A stretch of DNA of 64,000 nt from Candidatus Kapaibacterium sp. (GTDB taxonomy: Bacteria > Bacteroidota > Ignavibacteria > Kapaibacteriales > UBA2268), in contig CP058732.1 of NCBI GenBank assembly GCA_013414795.1, forward strand, positions 1,401,950-1,465,949, given 5' to 3'. Below are positions 18,356 to 27,090 of this stretch, piece after piece (the stretch's first letter is position 1; each line of letters starts with the position of its first letter). The notes below the pieces were generated by a model. That model worked only from the letters and a program-made list of their open reading frames with translations. It was not told where the DNA came from and did no database searches. Position numbers and translations under genes: made by a program.

Positions 18356-19543
18356 ATGATTAGATTTTTTTCATTCGGCTTGTTTCTATCGTTTTTGTTG
18401 CTCTTTTTTGGTTGCATTAGACAGGACAATAATCCTAATCCCACCGACCCAACAACTAATGCTCCAAAGCATTATATTGTGCTTCTCAAGGAAACCACAA
18501 AAGATGTGGAAACCCTAAGCGAAAAGGGAAGAGAAGATTACGTTATCCAATTCCTAGCAAATTATAATGTCAAGAGAAATTCCGTAACGTATGTCTATTC
18601 TTCGGTAGTACTTGGATTTGCAGGTTATTTAAGCGAACAGCAAATAAAGCAATTAAAGAATGCACCCGAGGTTCTCTTGGTTGAAGAAGATAAACAAATC
18701 GGCATTGAACCACTGGATTTAAAACTTCCCGATAAACAGGAAAAACCACTCGCCGGAACTCAGACAATACCTTGGGGAATTTCCGCAGTTGGTGGATATG
18801 TTTTGTCCAACAATAACAGCAGAATCGGTTGGGTAGTTGATACCGGTATCGATTTGTATCATCCAGACCTCAATGTTGATGTAAATCTTTCCAAGACATT
18901 TGTTAGGACTGGGATTGATTCAACAACACCTAATGATTTTCACGGGCACGGTACACACGTTGCTGGAATTATCGCTGCGAAGGACAATGACTTTGGTGTT
19001 GTTGGTGTAGCCGCTGGAAACAAAGTCGCTGCAGTAAAAGTACTTTCGAGCAGTGGTTGGGGCTGGGATTCCGATATTATTGCTGGGCTTGATTACATCG
19101 GCAAACGGGGGAAACCTGGTGACGTTGTCAATATGAGCTTAGGAGGGGAAGTGTCTCCGGCTTTGGACCAAGCAGTGGTTGCATTAGGAGCAAAAAATTT
19201 CCTCGTGGTTTTGGCGGCTGGAAATTCTAGAATAGATGCAAATAATTTCTCCCCTGCAAGAGCAAATGGAAGAAATGTATTTACTGTTTCAGCCCACGAC
19301 GTAAATAACAATTTTGCTTCGTTTTCCAATTTTGGAAATCCACCAATTGATTACTGTGCTCCGGGCGTAAACATTTATTCTACCTACAAAAATGGTAGTT
19401 ACGCAACGATGAGTGGAACTTCGATGGCTGCTCCGCACGTTGCTGGCATTTTACTTGCAAACAACAAAACTATTTTCACTCGTGGTTATGTAAACAGTGA
19501 TCCAGACTATGTTCCCGATAGGCTGGCTTCCAGAAGGCGATAA
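18356..19543 (+). CDS. Subtilisin-like (S8) serine protease lipoprotein, copy B
   Basis: 395 residues from the ATG at 18356 (the in-frame TTG at 18350 is less likely). Same plan as copy A: lipobox ending FFGC, I9 propeptide (HYIVLLKETT, GFAGYLS), S8 domain with Asp in VDTGIDLYHPD, His in GHGTHVAGI, Asn in LAAGNSR and Ser in GTSMAAPHVAG. The mature domains are very similar to copy A (shared QTIPWGISAVGGYV-like start, YCAPGV, LLANN end), while signal and propeptide have drifted, as expected after tandem duplication. A terminator follows. Confidence 0.93.
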   Translation: MIRFFSFGLFLSFLLLFFGCIRQDNNPNPTDPTTNAPKHYIVLLKETTKDVETLSEKGREDYVIQFLANYNVKRNSVTYVYSSVVLGFAGYLSEQQIKQLKNAPEVLLVEEDKQIGIEPLDLKLPDKQEKPLAGTQTIPWGISAVGGYVLSNNNSRIGWVVDTGIDLYHPDLNVDVNLSKTFVRTGIDSTTPNDFHGHGTHVAGIIAAKDNDFGVVGVAAGNKVAAVKVLSSSGWGWDSDIIAGLDYIGKRGKPGDVVNMSLGGEVSPALDQAVVALGAKNFLVVLAAGNSRIDANNFSPARANGRNVFTVSAHDVNNNFASFSNFGNPPIDYCAPGVNIYSTYKNGSYATMSGTSMAAPHVAGILLANNKTIFTRGYVNSDPDYVPDRLASRRR

Positions 19544-19566
19544 TTTTTTGTTGTAGTTTTTTATTT

Positions 19567-19597
19567 AAGGCAACCCTTTTGGGTTGCCTTTGTTTTT
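19567..19597 (+). terminator. Intrinsic terminator after the subtilase pair
   Basis: Perfect 10-bp stem AAGGCAACCC (19567-19576) and GGGTTGCCTT (19581-19590) with a TTTT loop, followed by TGTTTTTT. A strong rho-independent terminator. Confidence 0.88.
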
Positions 19598-19622
19598 TAG
19601 CACTTTCAAATACTTAATTTTG
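19589..19622 (+). promoter_or_regulatory. Candidate promoter of secA
   Basis: TTTG at 19589-19592 and TAATTTTG (TAnnTTTG) at 19615-19622, 22 bases apart, resemble the -33/-7 pair of Bacteroidota promoters; secA starts 36 bases downstream. The -33 box overlaps the terminator tail. Confidence 0.4.
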
Positions 19623-19658
19623 TAGGTCGTCTTTTATATTTATTATTAAAGGTAAGAT

Positions 19659-22600
19659 ATGTTTGGTTTTTTGAAGAAAATAATTAAAACAAAGCACGAG
19701 AAGGATATTCAAAGACTGAAACCAATTGTAGCAAAAATTAACGAATACTTTGAACAATTTGATAATTTATCCGATGACGAATTAAGGGCAAAAACCCAAG
19801 AATTTCGCGAACTTATCCAAAGTCGTATCCAGGACTTGGAAGCAAAGAAGGAGCAATTGTCCGAACGTTTGAAGAATGAAATTTTGACCCCTTCCGAAGT
19901 TGCCGATATTAGAGAAGAAATAAAAAAATTAGATAAAGAGATTTTCGAAACTGTCGAGGAAACCCTCGACGAGATTTTGCCACAAGCGTATGCAGTTGTT
20001 AAACAAGCCTGCAAGAGGTTGAAGGACCGTGGCTATGCTTATACCTATACGGGACAACATTACGTTTGGGATATGGTTCCTTTCGATGTGCAATTGATGG
20101 GAGCCATTGTTTTGCACGAGGGCAAAATTGCAGAAATGGCAACTGGCGAGGGGAAAACCCTTGTCGCTGTTATGCCTTTATATTTGAACTCCCTTGCTGG
20201 AAAAGGCTGCCATCTTGTTACTGTAAACGACTACCTTGCCCGACGCGATGCGGAATGGATGAAGCCAGTTTACGATTTCCTCGGTGTTACAGTTGGTGTA
20301 ATTCAATCGAATATGACCACTGAACAGAGACAAAAAGAATATAATTGCGATATAACTTACGGAACGAACAACGAATTTGGTTTCGACTACCTTCGCGATA
20401 ATATGGTTATAGATGCAAAGGACATCGTTCAAAGGGGGCATTGGTATGCAATTGTTGACGAAGTTGATTCTGTTTTGATCGACGAAGCAAGAACACCTTT
20501 GATAATATCTGGACCAGTAGAGCACACAACAGATGAAATTTATCAAGAGATGGAGCCGCGTGTTCGCCGAATGGTTGAAGCACAAACGAAACTTGTAAAC
20601 CAGATTGTTTCTGAAGCCCAGAAGTTACTTGAAAGTGGTTCAAAAGAAGATAGAGAAGCAGCCGGCGTTCTGTTGCTTCGTGCTTATCGAGGGTTACCAA
20701 AGCATAAAAGATTGACAAAACTTTTGCAAGAACCCGAATATTTGAAGTTGTTAAAAGAGACTGAACTGCTTTACCTTCGCGACCAAGGACAGCGAATGCA
20801 CGAAATCGATGATGAGTTGTATTATACGATTGATGAGAAGAATCATAATGTTGACATTACAGAAAAGGGTAGGCAAATGCTTTGCACTGCCCAAGAAGAC
20901 CCCAATATGTTTGTTATTCCCGATATCGCAACAGAATTAAGCCAAATTGAAGGTGATTCAAGTCTTTCGCCGGAGGAAAAGCAAAAGAAGAAAGATGAAC
21001 TTTACGTTCTCTATTCCGAGAGGAGTGAAAAAATTCACGCTATAAATCAACTTCTTGTTGCTTTTTCTTTGTATGAAAAGGATGTTGAATATGTTGTTCA
21101 AGATGGTAAGGTCCTTATTGTTGACGAGTTTACTGGACGTATTCTTGAAGGAAGAAGATATTCCGAAGGATTGCACCAAGCAATAGAAGCAAAGGAACAC
21201 GTTCGAGTTGAACGCGATACTCAAACCCTTGCCACAATAACAATCCAGAATTACTTCCGAATGTATAAAAAACTTGCTGGAATGACCGGTACTGCCGAGA
21301 CCGAGGCAGCAGAGTTCGAAAAAATTTATGGGTTGGATGTTGTCGTAATACCAACGAACAAACCGGTAATTCGAATTGACAAAGATGATTTGATTTTCAG
21401 AACAAAAAGGGAAAAATATAATGCGATTATAGAGGCAATTGAAGAGGAGTTGAAAAAAGGTCGAGCAGTATTGGTTGGTACCACAAGCGTCGAGGTTTCG
21501 GAACTTTTAAGTAAGATGTTACGCCGAAAGGGAATACCCCACAATGTTTTAAATGCGAAGCACCACCAACGAGAAGCGGAAATTATTGCACAGGCAGGAA
21601 GAAAAGGAACCGTTACGATTGCAACCAATATGGCTGGACGAGGTACAGATATTAAAATCGACCACGAAGTTAGGAAAAATGGTGGGCTTGCGATAATTGG
21701 TTCAGAAAGGCACGAAGCACGCCGAATCGACCGTCAGTTGCGAGGCCGTGCTGGTCGACAAGGAGACCCTGGTACATCACAGTTCTTTATTTCTTTGGAA
21801 GATGATTTGATGCGCCTATTTGGAGGCGAACGAATCGCTAACATTATGCAAAAGTTAAAAATTCCCGAGGGTGAACCAATTTTCCATCCGATGATTACTA
21901 AAAATGTTGAAAAAGCCCAGAAAAAAGTCGAAGAGAATAACTTTGGTATTCGAAAGCGTTTGTTGGAATATGACAATGTAATGAATCAGCAACGCGAGGT
22001 GATTTATGCTCGAAGAAGAAATGCTCTGACAGGCGAAAGACTTCGCCCAGAGATATTTGAATACATTGAAGACCTTGCTTACGATTGGTACGATGAGTTT
22101 CATCCTGATTTAAAAGTTGAAGAATTTAAAAATGTCGTTCGTTCAACGTTGCTTTGTGAATTGAACCTTACGAAGGAAGAATTTGAAAGTCTTAAAAAGG
22201 AAGAAGTGATACAAAAAGTATTAGATGCTGCACGGGAATTTTACGACCGCAAAGAGCAGTTTTTGGGTACAGAATTTATGGCTCAACTTGAACGAATTGC
22301 GACATTGCAGATAATTGACGACAAATGGCGAGAGCATCTACGCGAAATGGACGACTTGCGAGAGGGTATTCATTTGCGTAGTTATGGTCAAAAAGATCCA
22401 CTTCTTGAGTATAAAGCCGAAGCATATAAACTTTTCGTGAATTTGATAAAAACCATTAATCGGGATATTGTTCGATTTGTGTTCCGCTACTTCCCACCAG
22501 TTATTGAAAAGGAGGTGCGTGCTGTTGGTCGCGCTCGAAAAGATCTTCCCACATTGAAGAGAGTTATGCCCGACCAGTCCAGTTTGCAATTTTCCCATTC

Positions 22601-22787
22601 ATCAACTTTGCCTCAATTTCTTGTTGCTCCTTTTGCACAGCAGCAACAGCAAGCCCAGGGTGATGTTACTGCTGTGAAAACGTACCGAAAGACCGAAAAG
22701 GAAATCGGACGAAACGATCCTTGCCCTTGTGGAAGCGGAAAGAAATATAAACATTGTCACGGGAAGAAGGTTTCAACTAATGCTTAA
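19659..22787 (+). CDS. secA: Preprotein translocase ATPase SecA
   Basis: Motor of the Sec export pathway. 1,042 residues, longer than the roughly 900 of E. coli; the extra length includes a charged coiled segment at about residues 45-105, as in other Bacteroidota SecA. Walker A is ATGEGKT (161-167), the DEAD-like motif is DEVDSVLIDEARTP, and helicase motif VI is QLRGRAGRQGDPG. A second insertion lies at about residues 290-350. The C-terminus has the zinc-binding SEC-C motif CPCGSGKKYKHC. It overlaps the following pseudouridine synthase gene by 8 bp. Confidence 0.97.
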   Translation: MFGFLKKIIKTKHEKDIQRLKPIVAKINEYFEQFDNLSDDELRAKTQEFRELIQSRIQDLEAKKEQLSERLKNEILTPSEVADIREEIKKLDKEIFETVEETLDEILPQAYAVVKQACKRLKDRGYAYTYTGQHYVWDMVPFDVQLMGAIVLHEGKIAEMATGEGKTLVAVMPLYLNSLAGKGCHLVTVNDYLARRDAEWMKPVYDFLGVTVGVIQSNMTTEQRQKEYNCDITYGTNNEFGFDYLRDNMVIDAKDIVQRGHWYAIVDEVDSVLIDEARTPLIISGPVEHTTDEIYQEMEPRVRRMVEAQTKLVNQIVSEAQKLLESGSKEDREAAGVLLLRAYRGLPKHKRLTKLLQEPEYLKLLKETELLYLRDQGQRMHEIDDELYYTIDEKNHNVDITEKGRQMLCTAQEDPNMFVIPDIATELSQIEGDSSLSPEEKQKKKDELYVLYSERSEKIHAINQLLVAFSLYEKDVEYVVQDGKVLIVDEFTGRILEGRRYSEGLHQAIEAKEHVRVERDTQTLATITIQNYFRMYKKLAGMTGTAETEAAEFEKIYGLDVVVIPTNKPVIRIDKDDLIFRTKREKYNAIIEAIEEELKKGRAVLVGTTSVEVSELLSKMLRRKGIPHNVLNAKHHQREAEIIAQAGRKGTVTIATNMAGRGTDIKIDHEVRKNGGLAIIGSERHEARRIDRQLRGRAGRQGDPGTSQFFISLEDDLMRLFGGERIANIMQKLKIPEGEPIFHPMITKNVEKAQKKVEENNFGIRKRLLEYDNVMNQQREVIYARRRNALTGERLRPEIFEYIEDLAYDWYDEFHPDLKVEEFKNVVRSTLLCELNLTKEEFESLKKEEVIQKVLDAAREFYDRKEQFLGTEFMAQLERIATLQIIDDKWREHLREMDDLREGIHLRSYGQKDPLLEYKAEAYKLFVNLIKTINRDIVRFVFRYFPPVIEKEVRAVGRARKDLPTLKRVMPDQSSLQFSHSSTLPQFLVAPFAQQQQQAQGDVTAVKTYRKTEKEIGRNDPCPCGSGKKYKHCHGKKVSTNA

Positions 22788-23547
22788 AAAAATGGTTACG
22801 AAAGAGGGCGAAAATCTTCAAATATATTCAAAATCTCGAATTAGATTAAATCGGTTGATTGCCGAGGCTGGAATTACCTCCCGCCGCAAAGCCGACGAAT
22901 TGATTAAATCCGGGGTGGTTAAGGTAAATGGCAAAGTCGTTACAAAACTTGGTACGGTCGTTTCTCTCGACGACCTTGTTACAGTAAATGGTAAACCTAT
23001 TAAACTATTAAAAAGATATGAATATATTCTACTTAATAAACCAAAAGATACGATTTGCACCTTGAAAGATGAAAAGGGGCGTAAAACAGTTGTTGATTTG
23101 GTTCAAACTAAATCACGTGTTTATCCAGTCGGTCGCCTGGATAGAAATACAACTGGTGTCCTTCTGCTTACAAATGATGGTGAGTTGGCGAATCGTTTAA
23201 TGCACCCTAGGTATCAAATCCTACGAACCTATACTGTTGGATTGGACAAGCCATTGAAAGTTGAACACGCAAAGCAAATTGCAAATGGTGTGGAAATTGA
23301 TGGGGTGAAATTTCAAAAATGTGAATTGTTTATTGATTTCAAAGACCCAAAAAAAGTTACCATAACTTTGACAGAAGGAAAAAATCGTGAGATAAAGCGA
23401 ATATTTGAGCATTTTGGTTATGAAGTAAAGAAATTGAATCGCAAAATGTTTGCTAATCTTACAACCAGTGGATTAAAGCGTGGTGAATGGAGACATCTAA
23501 CTAAAAAAGAAATTAATATGCTTCGTGAACTTGTTGGGTTATTGTAG
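22780..23547 (+). CDS. Pseudouridine synthase, RluB/RsuA family
   Basis: About 255 residues from the ATG at 22780, which overlaps the secA stop by 8 bp. An S4 RNA-binding domain (RLNRLIAEAGITSRRKADELI) is followed by the catalytic domain with GRLDRNTTGVLLLTNDGELANRL, whose Asp is the nucleophile that isomerises uridine in rRNA. The length and S4 domain favour RluB (23S rRNA U2605) over RluE; I cannot fix the target site from sequence alone. Confidence 0.9.
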   Translation: MLKKMVTKEGENLQIYSKSRIRLNRLIAEAGITSRRKADELIKSGVVKVNGKVVTKLGTVVSLDDLVTVNGKPIKLLKRYEYILLNKPKDTICTLKDEKGRKTVVDLVQTKSRVYPVGRLDRNTTGVLLLTNDGELANRLMHPRYQILRTYTVGLDKPLKVEHAKQIANGVEIDGVKFQKCELFIDFKDPKKVTITLTEGKNREIKRIFEHFGYEVKKLNRKMFANLTTSGLKRGEWRHLTKKEINMLRELVGLL

Positions 23548-23645
23548 TTTTGTTTTTAAATTTTGACGAAAATTCTTAATAATTAAATCATTTTGCGAGT
23601 TTTTAAAGTTTATAAAGATTAAACCTTAACTTTCGAATTATTTCT

Positions 23646-25391
23646 TTAGTCAATTACGATAAAACTGTGAACAATTCTGTTTGTGGGTGTTTCAAGTATC
23701 AAGTGGTAAAGTGATGAGGAAAGTTGGGATTTGTTTATTCTAAAATAGTTAAATCCTGGCTCCACAAATTTATCAAAAGGGATAGATATAATTTCTCCAA
23801 GATTGTTAACTAACTTAACTTGCGTGCGACCTCTTTCTATTGCATAGAATGAGATAGTTAAATCACTTGTCAATGGATTTGGGATTTCAGAAAGAAATAG
23901 TTTGTTTGTAAGTTCGAAAAGTCTGTTTCCTCCCTCTTTACAAATGTTACTAATTATGACTTTTCCGTTTATTGTTTGAACGTCGACTTTGTCGCAATTC
24001 CATTGAAATGATTCAAGAGTAATGTTTGTTGATGTATCGTTTCCAAGAGTAACAAAAAATACAAGGCTATCCAAAATTTCTTTTAAAGAGAAACCAGAAA
24101 TCTCTATCTTTTCAATGTTTCCATTGCTTAATGTTGGTTTTAAATTCATTGGTAAAAGAAGTGAGGGATTATATGAGACAACAACCTTAAAACTGTCGTA
24201 CCCACAAATGAAATGATTTGTTTCCGAAACCAACTTCAATGGCAAAGTAACAATTTCCCCAATCATTGCATACAAAGTATCGAACTTTAATGTGGTCGAA
24301 ACTTGATACTTGGAAACATAAATGCCAGTTGTATCGATACAACCAAAGGGGCTTTCAACCCGAAGTTTATAATAACCTTCATCTTTAACTGTAATTGAGG
24401 AAGTTGTATCCCCAGTAGACCAAAGATATTTCAGTCCTTCTGTTGCTACAAGGGTAATGCTGTCGCAAGGACAAATGGGAAGAGACTTGTTTGGAGTGAT
24501 AAGAGCCAAGGGTCTTAAATGGACAACCACTGTAACCGAATCAAAAGCAACACAGCCCAAACTATCAGTTACTTCGAGGTAGTAAGTAGTTGTTCTTTGA
24601 GGAAATGCGAGCGGGTTGGGTGAAAAAGGAGAATCGAGCCCTTCTTCTGGGAACCATCGAAACTTATAGGGTTTGAAACCTTGAATTGCACTGTGGTTTG
24701 TTACATCACCAAGAATTACTGTGTCCCCAGCACAAATTTCTTTGTCTTCGCCCGAACAGGCTTGAACATCACATAGCGATTTCAAGGAAATTTCATCAAG
24801 AGCAAAGTCGTTTCCGAAGTATTTCAACTGCAAATCACGAAATCTTATAGTTAACTTTGTATTATTGCCCGAATACCAAATGAAAGAGCGGGTTTGCCAT
24901 TGGCAAGTTTCCTTGGGCACGTAAACGGTATCGAAAAATTTATCATTGAAAGAAACCTGAATAATCGGGAGGTTCTTGTTGGTATCAACTTTTGCGTCGA
25001 TATTTGCATACATATATTGAAATTTGTAAAAGTTATTGGGTAATACCTCAATTTCTTGTTCCCAAACGATGTTTAAACCATCGAAGAGGTCATTGCCGTT
25101 AACAATTAAGAACTTACCGTTTGGAGTTACTGGGTCGGCACAACTATCGAAAGTATAATATTCATTGTAGGGATTAGTAGTTATCTTAATGTTTTTAGGG
25201 AATTTGATATAATTCGTATCGTAGGTTGTTTTAAATCCAAAAAGCCCGAGTTCGAAATTGCCATTTACAATTAATTCAGGATTTGGTGGTGTTGGGTAGC
25301 AGTCTTTTGGTAGGACATTATATGAAAAAACAATAAGAAAGGTAAAAATTACTATTAAACTTACGCAAATGTGTATTTTTGTCTTTTTCAT
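23646..25391 (-). CDS. T9SS-sorted secreted protein of unknown function
   Basis: About 581 residues from the ATG at 25391. A signal peptide (residues 1-28) is followed by a jelly-roll or carbohydrate-binding-like segment (PELIVNGNFELGLFGFKTTY...), common in secreted Bacteroidota proteins, then Ig/PKD-like segments with paired Cys and RTTTYYLEVTDSLGC, and a C-terminal type A sorting domain (SEIPNPLTSDLTISFY ... ENIV-type ending SFIVID). Predicted to be exported by Sec then by T9SS to the cell surface. No catalytic residues recognised. Confidence 0.8.
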   Translation of the reverse strand: MKKTKIHICVSLIVIFTFLIVFSYNVLPKDCYPTPPNPELIVNGNFELGLFGFKTTYDTNYIKFPKNIKITTNPYNEYYTFDSCADPVTPNGKFLIVNGNDLFDGLNIVWEQEIEVLPNNFYKFQYMYANIDAKVDTNKNLPIIQVSFNDKFFDTVYVPKETCQWQTRSFIWYSGNNTKLTIRFRDLQLKYFGNDFALDEISLKSLCDVQACSGEDKEICAGDTVILGDVTNHSAIQGFKPYKFRWFPEEGLDSPFSPNPLAFPQRTTTYYLEVTDSLGCVAFDSVTVVVHLRPLALITPNKSLPICPCDSITLVATEGLKYLWSTGDTTSSITVKDEGYYKLRVESPFGCIDTTGIYVSKYQVSTTLKFDTLYAMIGEIVTLPLKLVSETNHFICGYDSFKVVVSYNPSLLLPMNLKPTLSNGNIEKIEISGFSLKEILDSLVFFVTLGNDTSTNITLESFQWNCDKVDVQTINGKVIISNICKEGGNRLFELTNKLFLSEIPNPLTSDLTISFYAIERGRTQVKLVNNLGEIISIPFDKFVEPGFNYFRINKSQLSSSLYHLILETPTNRIVHSFIVID

Positions 25392-25453
25392 TTTCAAAAA
25401 ATTTTAAAAACAAATTTAACTATTTTGAACAAAATAGGATATAAGCAAAACAA

Positions 25454-26917
25454 ATGCCAGAATTAACAAAACAGCAAGAAAGAATATCTCGATTTCTAAA
25501 AAGATTGATTCTTCTCTTTATATCTGCATTCGTTTTAATTACTTTAATTGTTATGCTTTTTAGAATAAACTACCCGTATCAATTAGAATGGATGGAAGGT
25601 GGGGAAATTGAACACATTATTCGATTGCTCGAAGGGAAAAACATTTACACAGAACCCAGTTTAGAATTTATTCCATACATTTATACACCTTTCTTCTACT
25701 ACATTGGGGCTGGAATGTCGTACCTTTTTGGAACCAGTCTGGCTACCATAAGATTTCTTTCATTGTTTTCTTTTATTCTATCACTTGTTTTTACTTATAA
25801 GATAATCTTTTTCATAACAAAAGACCACTTTTGGAGCATTGTTGGAGTTGGAATTTATGTGCTTTCGTTTTCGACAACTGGCTTTTGGTTCGACCTTGCA
25901 CGTGTTGATTCTCTTGCCAATTTGTTAATCATCATTTCATTCTATTTTCTTTTGAAAGAGACAAAAAGGGATATTTTTTTCTCTGCTGTTTTTTCTTTCC
26001 TTGCTTTTTACACAAAACAAAGTTATCTTTTGGTAACAATTTTCTTAATAATCCCGTTGTTCATCCAAAAGAAAAAACTTGCATTTTTCTTTTCAACTGT
26101 ATACTTTGCTTTGGTTATTACTTCTACTGTTGTTGAGTCAATATTGAGCAATGGGTGGTATTTCTTTTGGAATTTTTATTTCCCCTCAACTCATCATTGG
26201 ATTTGGAGTCGGGCAATAACTTTCTGGACAGTAGATATTTTGCCTTTTTATTCAATTTCTTTTGCGATTATCCTCGCCTATATTTTACTTAACTACAAAT
26301 CTATTTTCGTAGGTTCTAATTCTTACTTCATTTTTCTACTTCTTGGGACAATGTTAAGTTCATATTTTACCCGTCTTCATTATGGTGGCTTTTTGAATGT
26401 TCTAATGCCACTAGTTTTTGCTATTTCGGTCTTTTTTCCTATCGTATCTAATGGATTAAAGAACAGCAACTTTCCCAGTAATAGTATTGAAACCGTCTTG
26501 GTTGTTCTTGCATTTTTTCAATTAATACTTTTGATATACGATCCAATATACCCAATACCCAAAGATAGCGATAAAAAGGATGTCGAGCAAGTTTTCGAGT
26601 TTGCAAAAAGTGTTGGCGGGGATGTTTATCTAATGGGATACAATTTTGTCCAAAGGGATTTTGGATTGCCTTCCTTACCACATTATGTCCTTTTGAATGA
26701 TTTGTTTATTAGCAATGTTCCACAAAAGCAAAAGTTAATCAAAGAATTTGAGATTGCTTTGAAAGAGAAGAAATTTAAAACCATAATTTTAGACGATGAT
26801 TTAAGTTTGGATTTAATTGACAAGTATTATAGGAAGACAGAAAAGGTTTTCTACCACAGAGTTTTAAATTCTAAATCTTCCCCGTATCGTCGAGAGGTAG
26901 TCTGGGTTCCAAAATAA
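25454..26917 (+). CDS. GT-C type membrane glycosyltransferase (GT39/ArnT-like)
   Basis: 487 residues with about ten transmembrane helices. The first periplasmic loop contains the acidic motif EWMEGGEIEH and then YIYTPFFYYIGA, the layout of GT-C/PMT-type transferases that use polyprenyl-phosphate sugars. A small soluble C-terminal part (from about residue 385) carries KDVEQVFEFAKSVGGDVYLMG. Substrate and acceptor cannot be told. It is divergent from the T9SS protein gene and followed by tRNA-fMet. Confidence 0.7.
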   Translation: MPELTKQQERISRFLKRLILLFISAFVLITLIVMLFRINYPYQLEWMEGGEIEHIIRLLEGKNIYTEPSLEFIPYIYTPFFYYIGAGMSYLFGTSLATIRFLSLFSFILSLVFTYKIIFFITKDHFWSIVGVGIYVLSFSTTGFWFDLARVDSLANLLIIISFYFLLKETKRDIFFSAVFSFLAFYTKQSYLLVTIFLIIPLFIQKKKLAFFFSTVYFALVITSTVVESILSNGWYFFWNFYFPSTHHWIWSRAITFWTVDILPFYSISFAIILAYILLNYKSIFVGSNSYFIFLLLGTMLSSYFTRLHYGGFLNVLMPLVFAISVFFPIVSNGLKNSNFPSNSIETVLVVLAFFQLILLIYDPIYPIPKDSDKKDVEQVFEFAKSVGGDVYLMGYNFVQRDFGLPSLPHYVLLNDLFISNVPQKQKLIKEFEIALKEKKFKTIILDDDLSLDLIDKYYRKTEKVFYHRVLNSKSSPYRREVVWVPK

Positions 26918-26942
26918 ACTTTATTCCAACTGTTAGAAAATA

Positions 26943-26974
26943 TTTGTTTATTTAAAAAAAATTTGTTAATTTTG
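26943..26974 (+). promoter_or_regulatory. Bacteroidota-type promoter of tRNA-fMet
   Basis: TTTG at 26943-26946 and TAATTTTG at 26967-26974, separated by 20 bases, match the TTTG / TAnnTTTG -33/-7 pair with proper spacing; transcription would begin close to the tRNA 5' end at 26987. The best-formed promoter of this kind in the window. Confidence 0.65.
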
Positions 26975-26986
26975 TATTTCGATGAT

Positions 26987-27058
26987 CGCGGGCTGGAGCA
27001 ATGGAAGCTCGTCGGGCTCATAACCCGAAGGTTCTAGGTTCGAATCCTAGGCCCGCTA
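26987..27058 (+). tRNA. tRNA-fMet (CAT), initiator
   Basis: Cloverleaf readable by eye: acceptor CGCGGGC / GCCCGCT, D arm GAGC/GCTC with a short loop, anticodon arm CGGG-CTCATAA-CCCG with anticodon CAT, T arm CTAGG-TTCGAAT-CCTAG. Two initiator hallmarks are seen: a mismatch at position 1:72 (C against U) and three consecutive G-C pairs at the base of the anticodon loop. CCA is not encoded. Confidence 0.95.
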
Positions 27059-27060
27059 CT

Positions 27061-27090
27061 AAAAGAAGAAGCGAGCGCTTCTTCTTTTTA
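27061..27090. terminator. Hairpin terminator after tRNA-fMet
   Basis: AAAAGAAGAAGCG, a 2-nt AG loop, then CGCTTCTTCTTTTT: a stem of about 13 bp ending in a T tract. It also lies at the stop codon of the converging carboxypeptidase gene, and A/T tracts on both sides suit either direction. Confidence 0.8.

Noticed and set aside
20178-20585. Minus-strand frame of 135 residues inside secA
   Set aside because: Antisense to secA motifs; no independent support.
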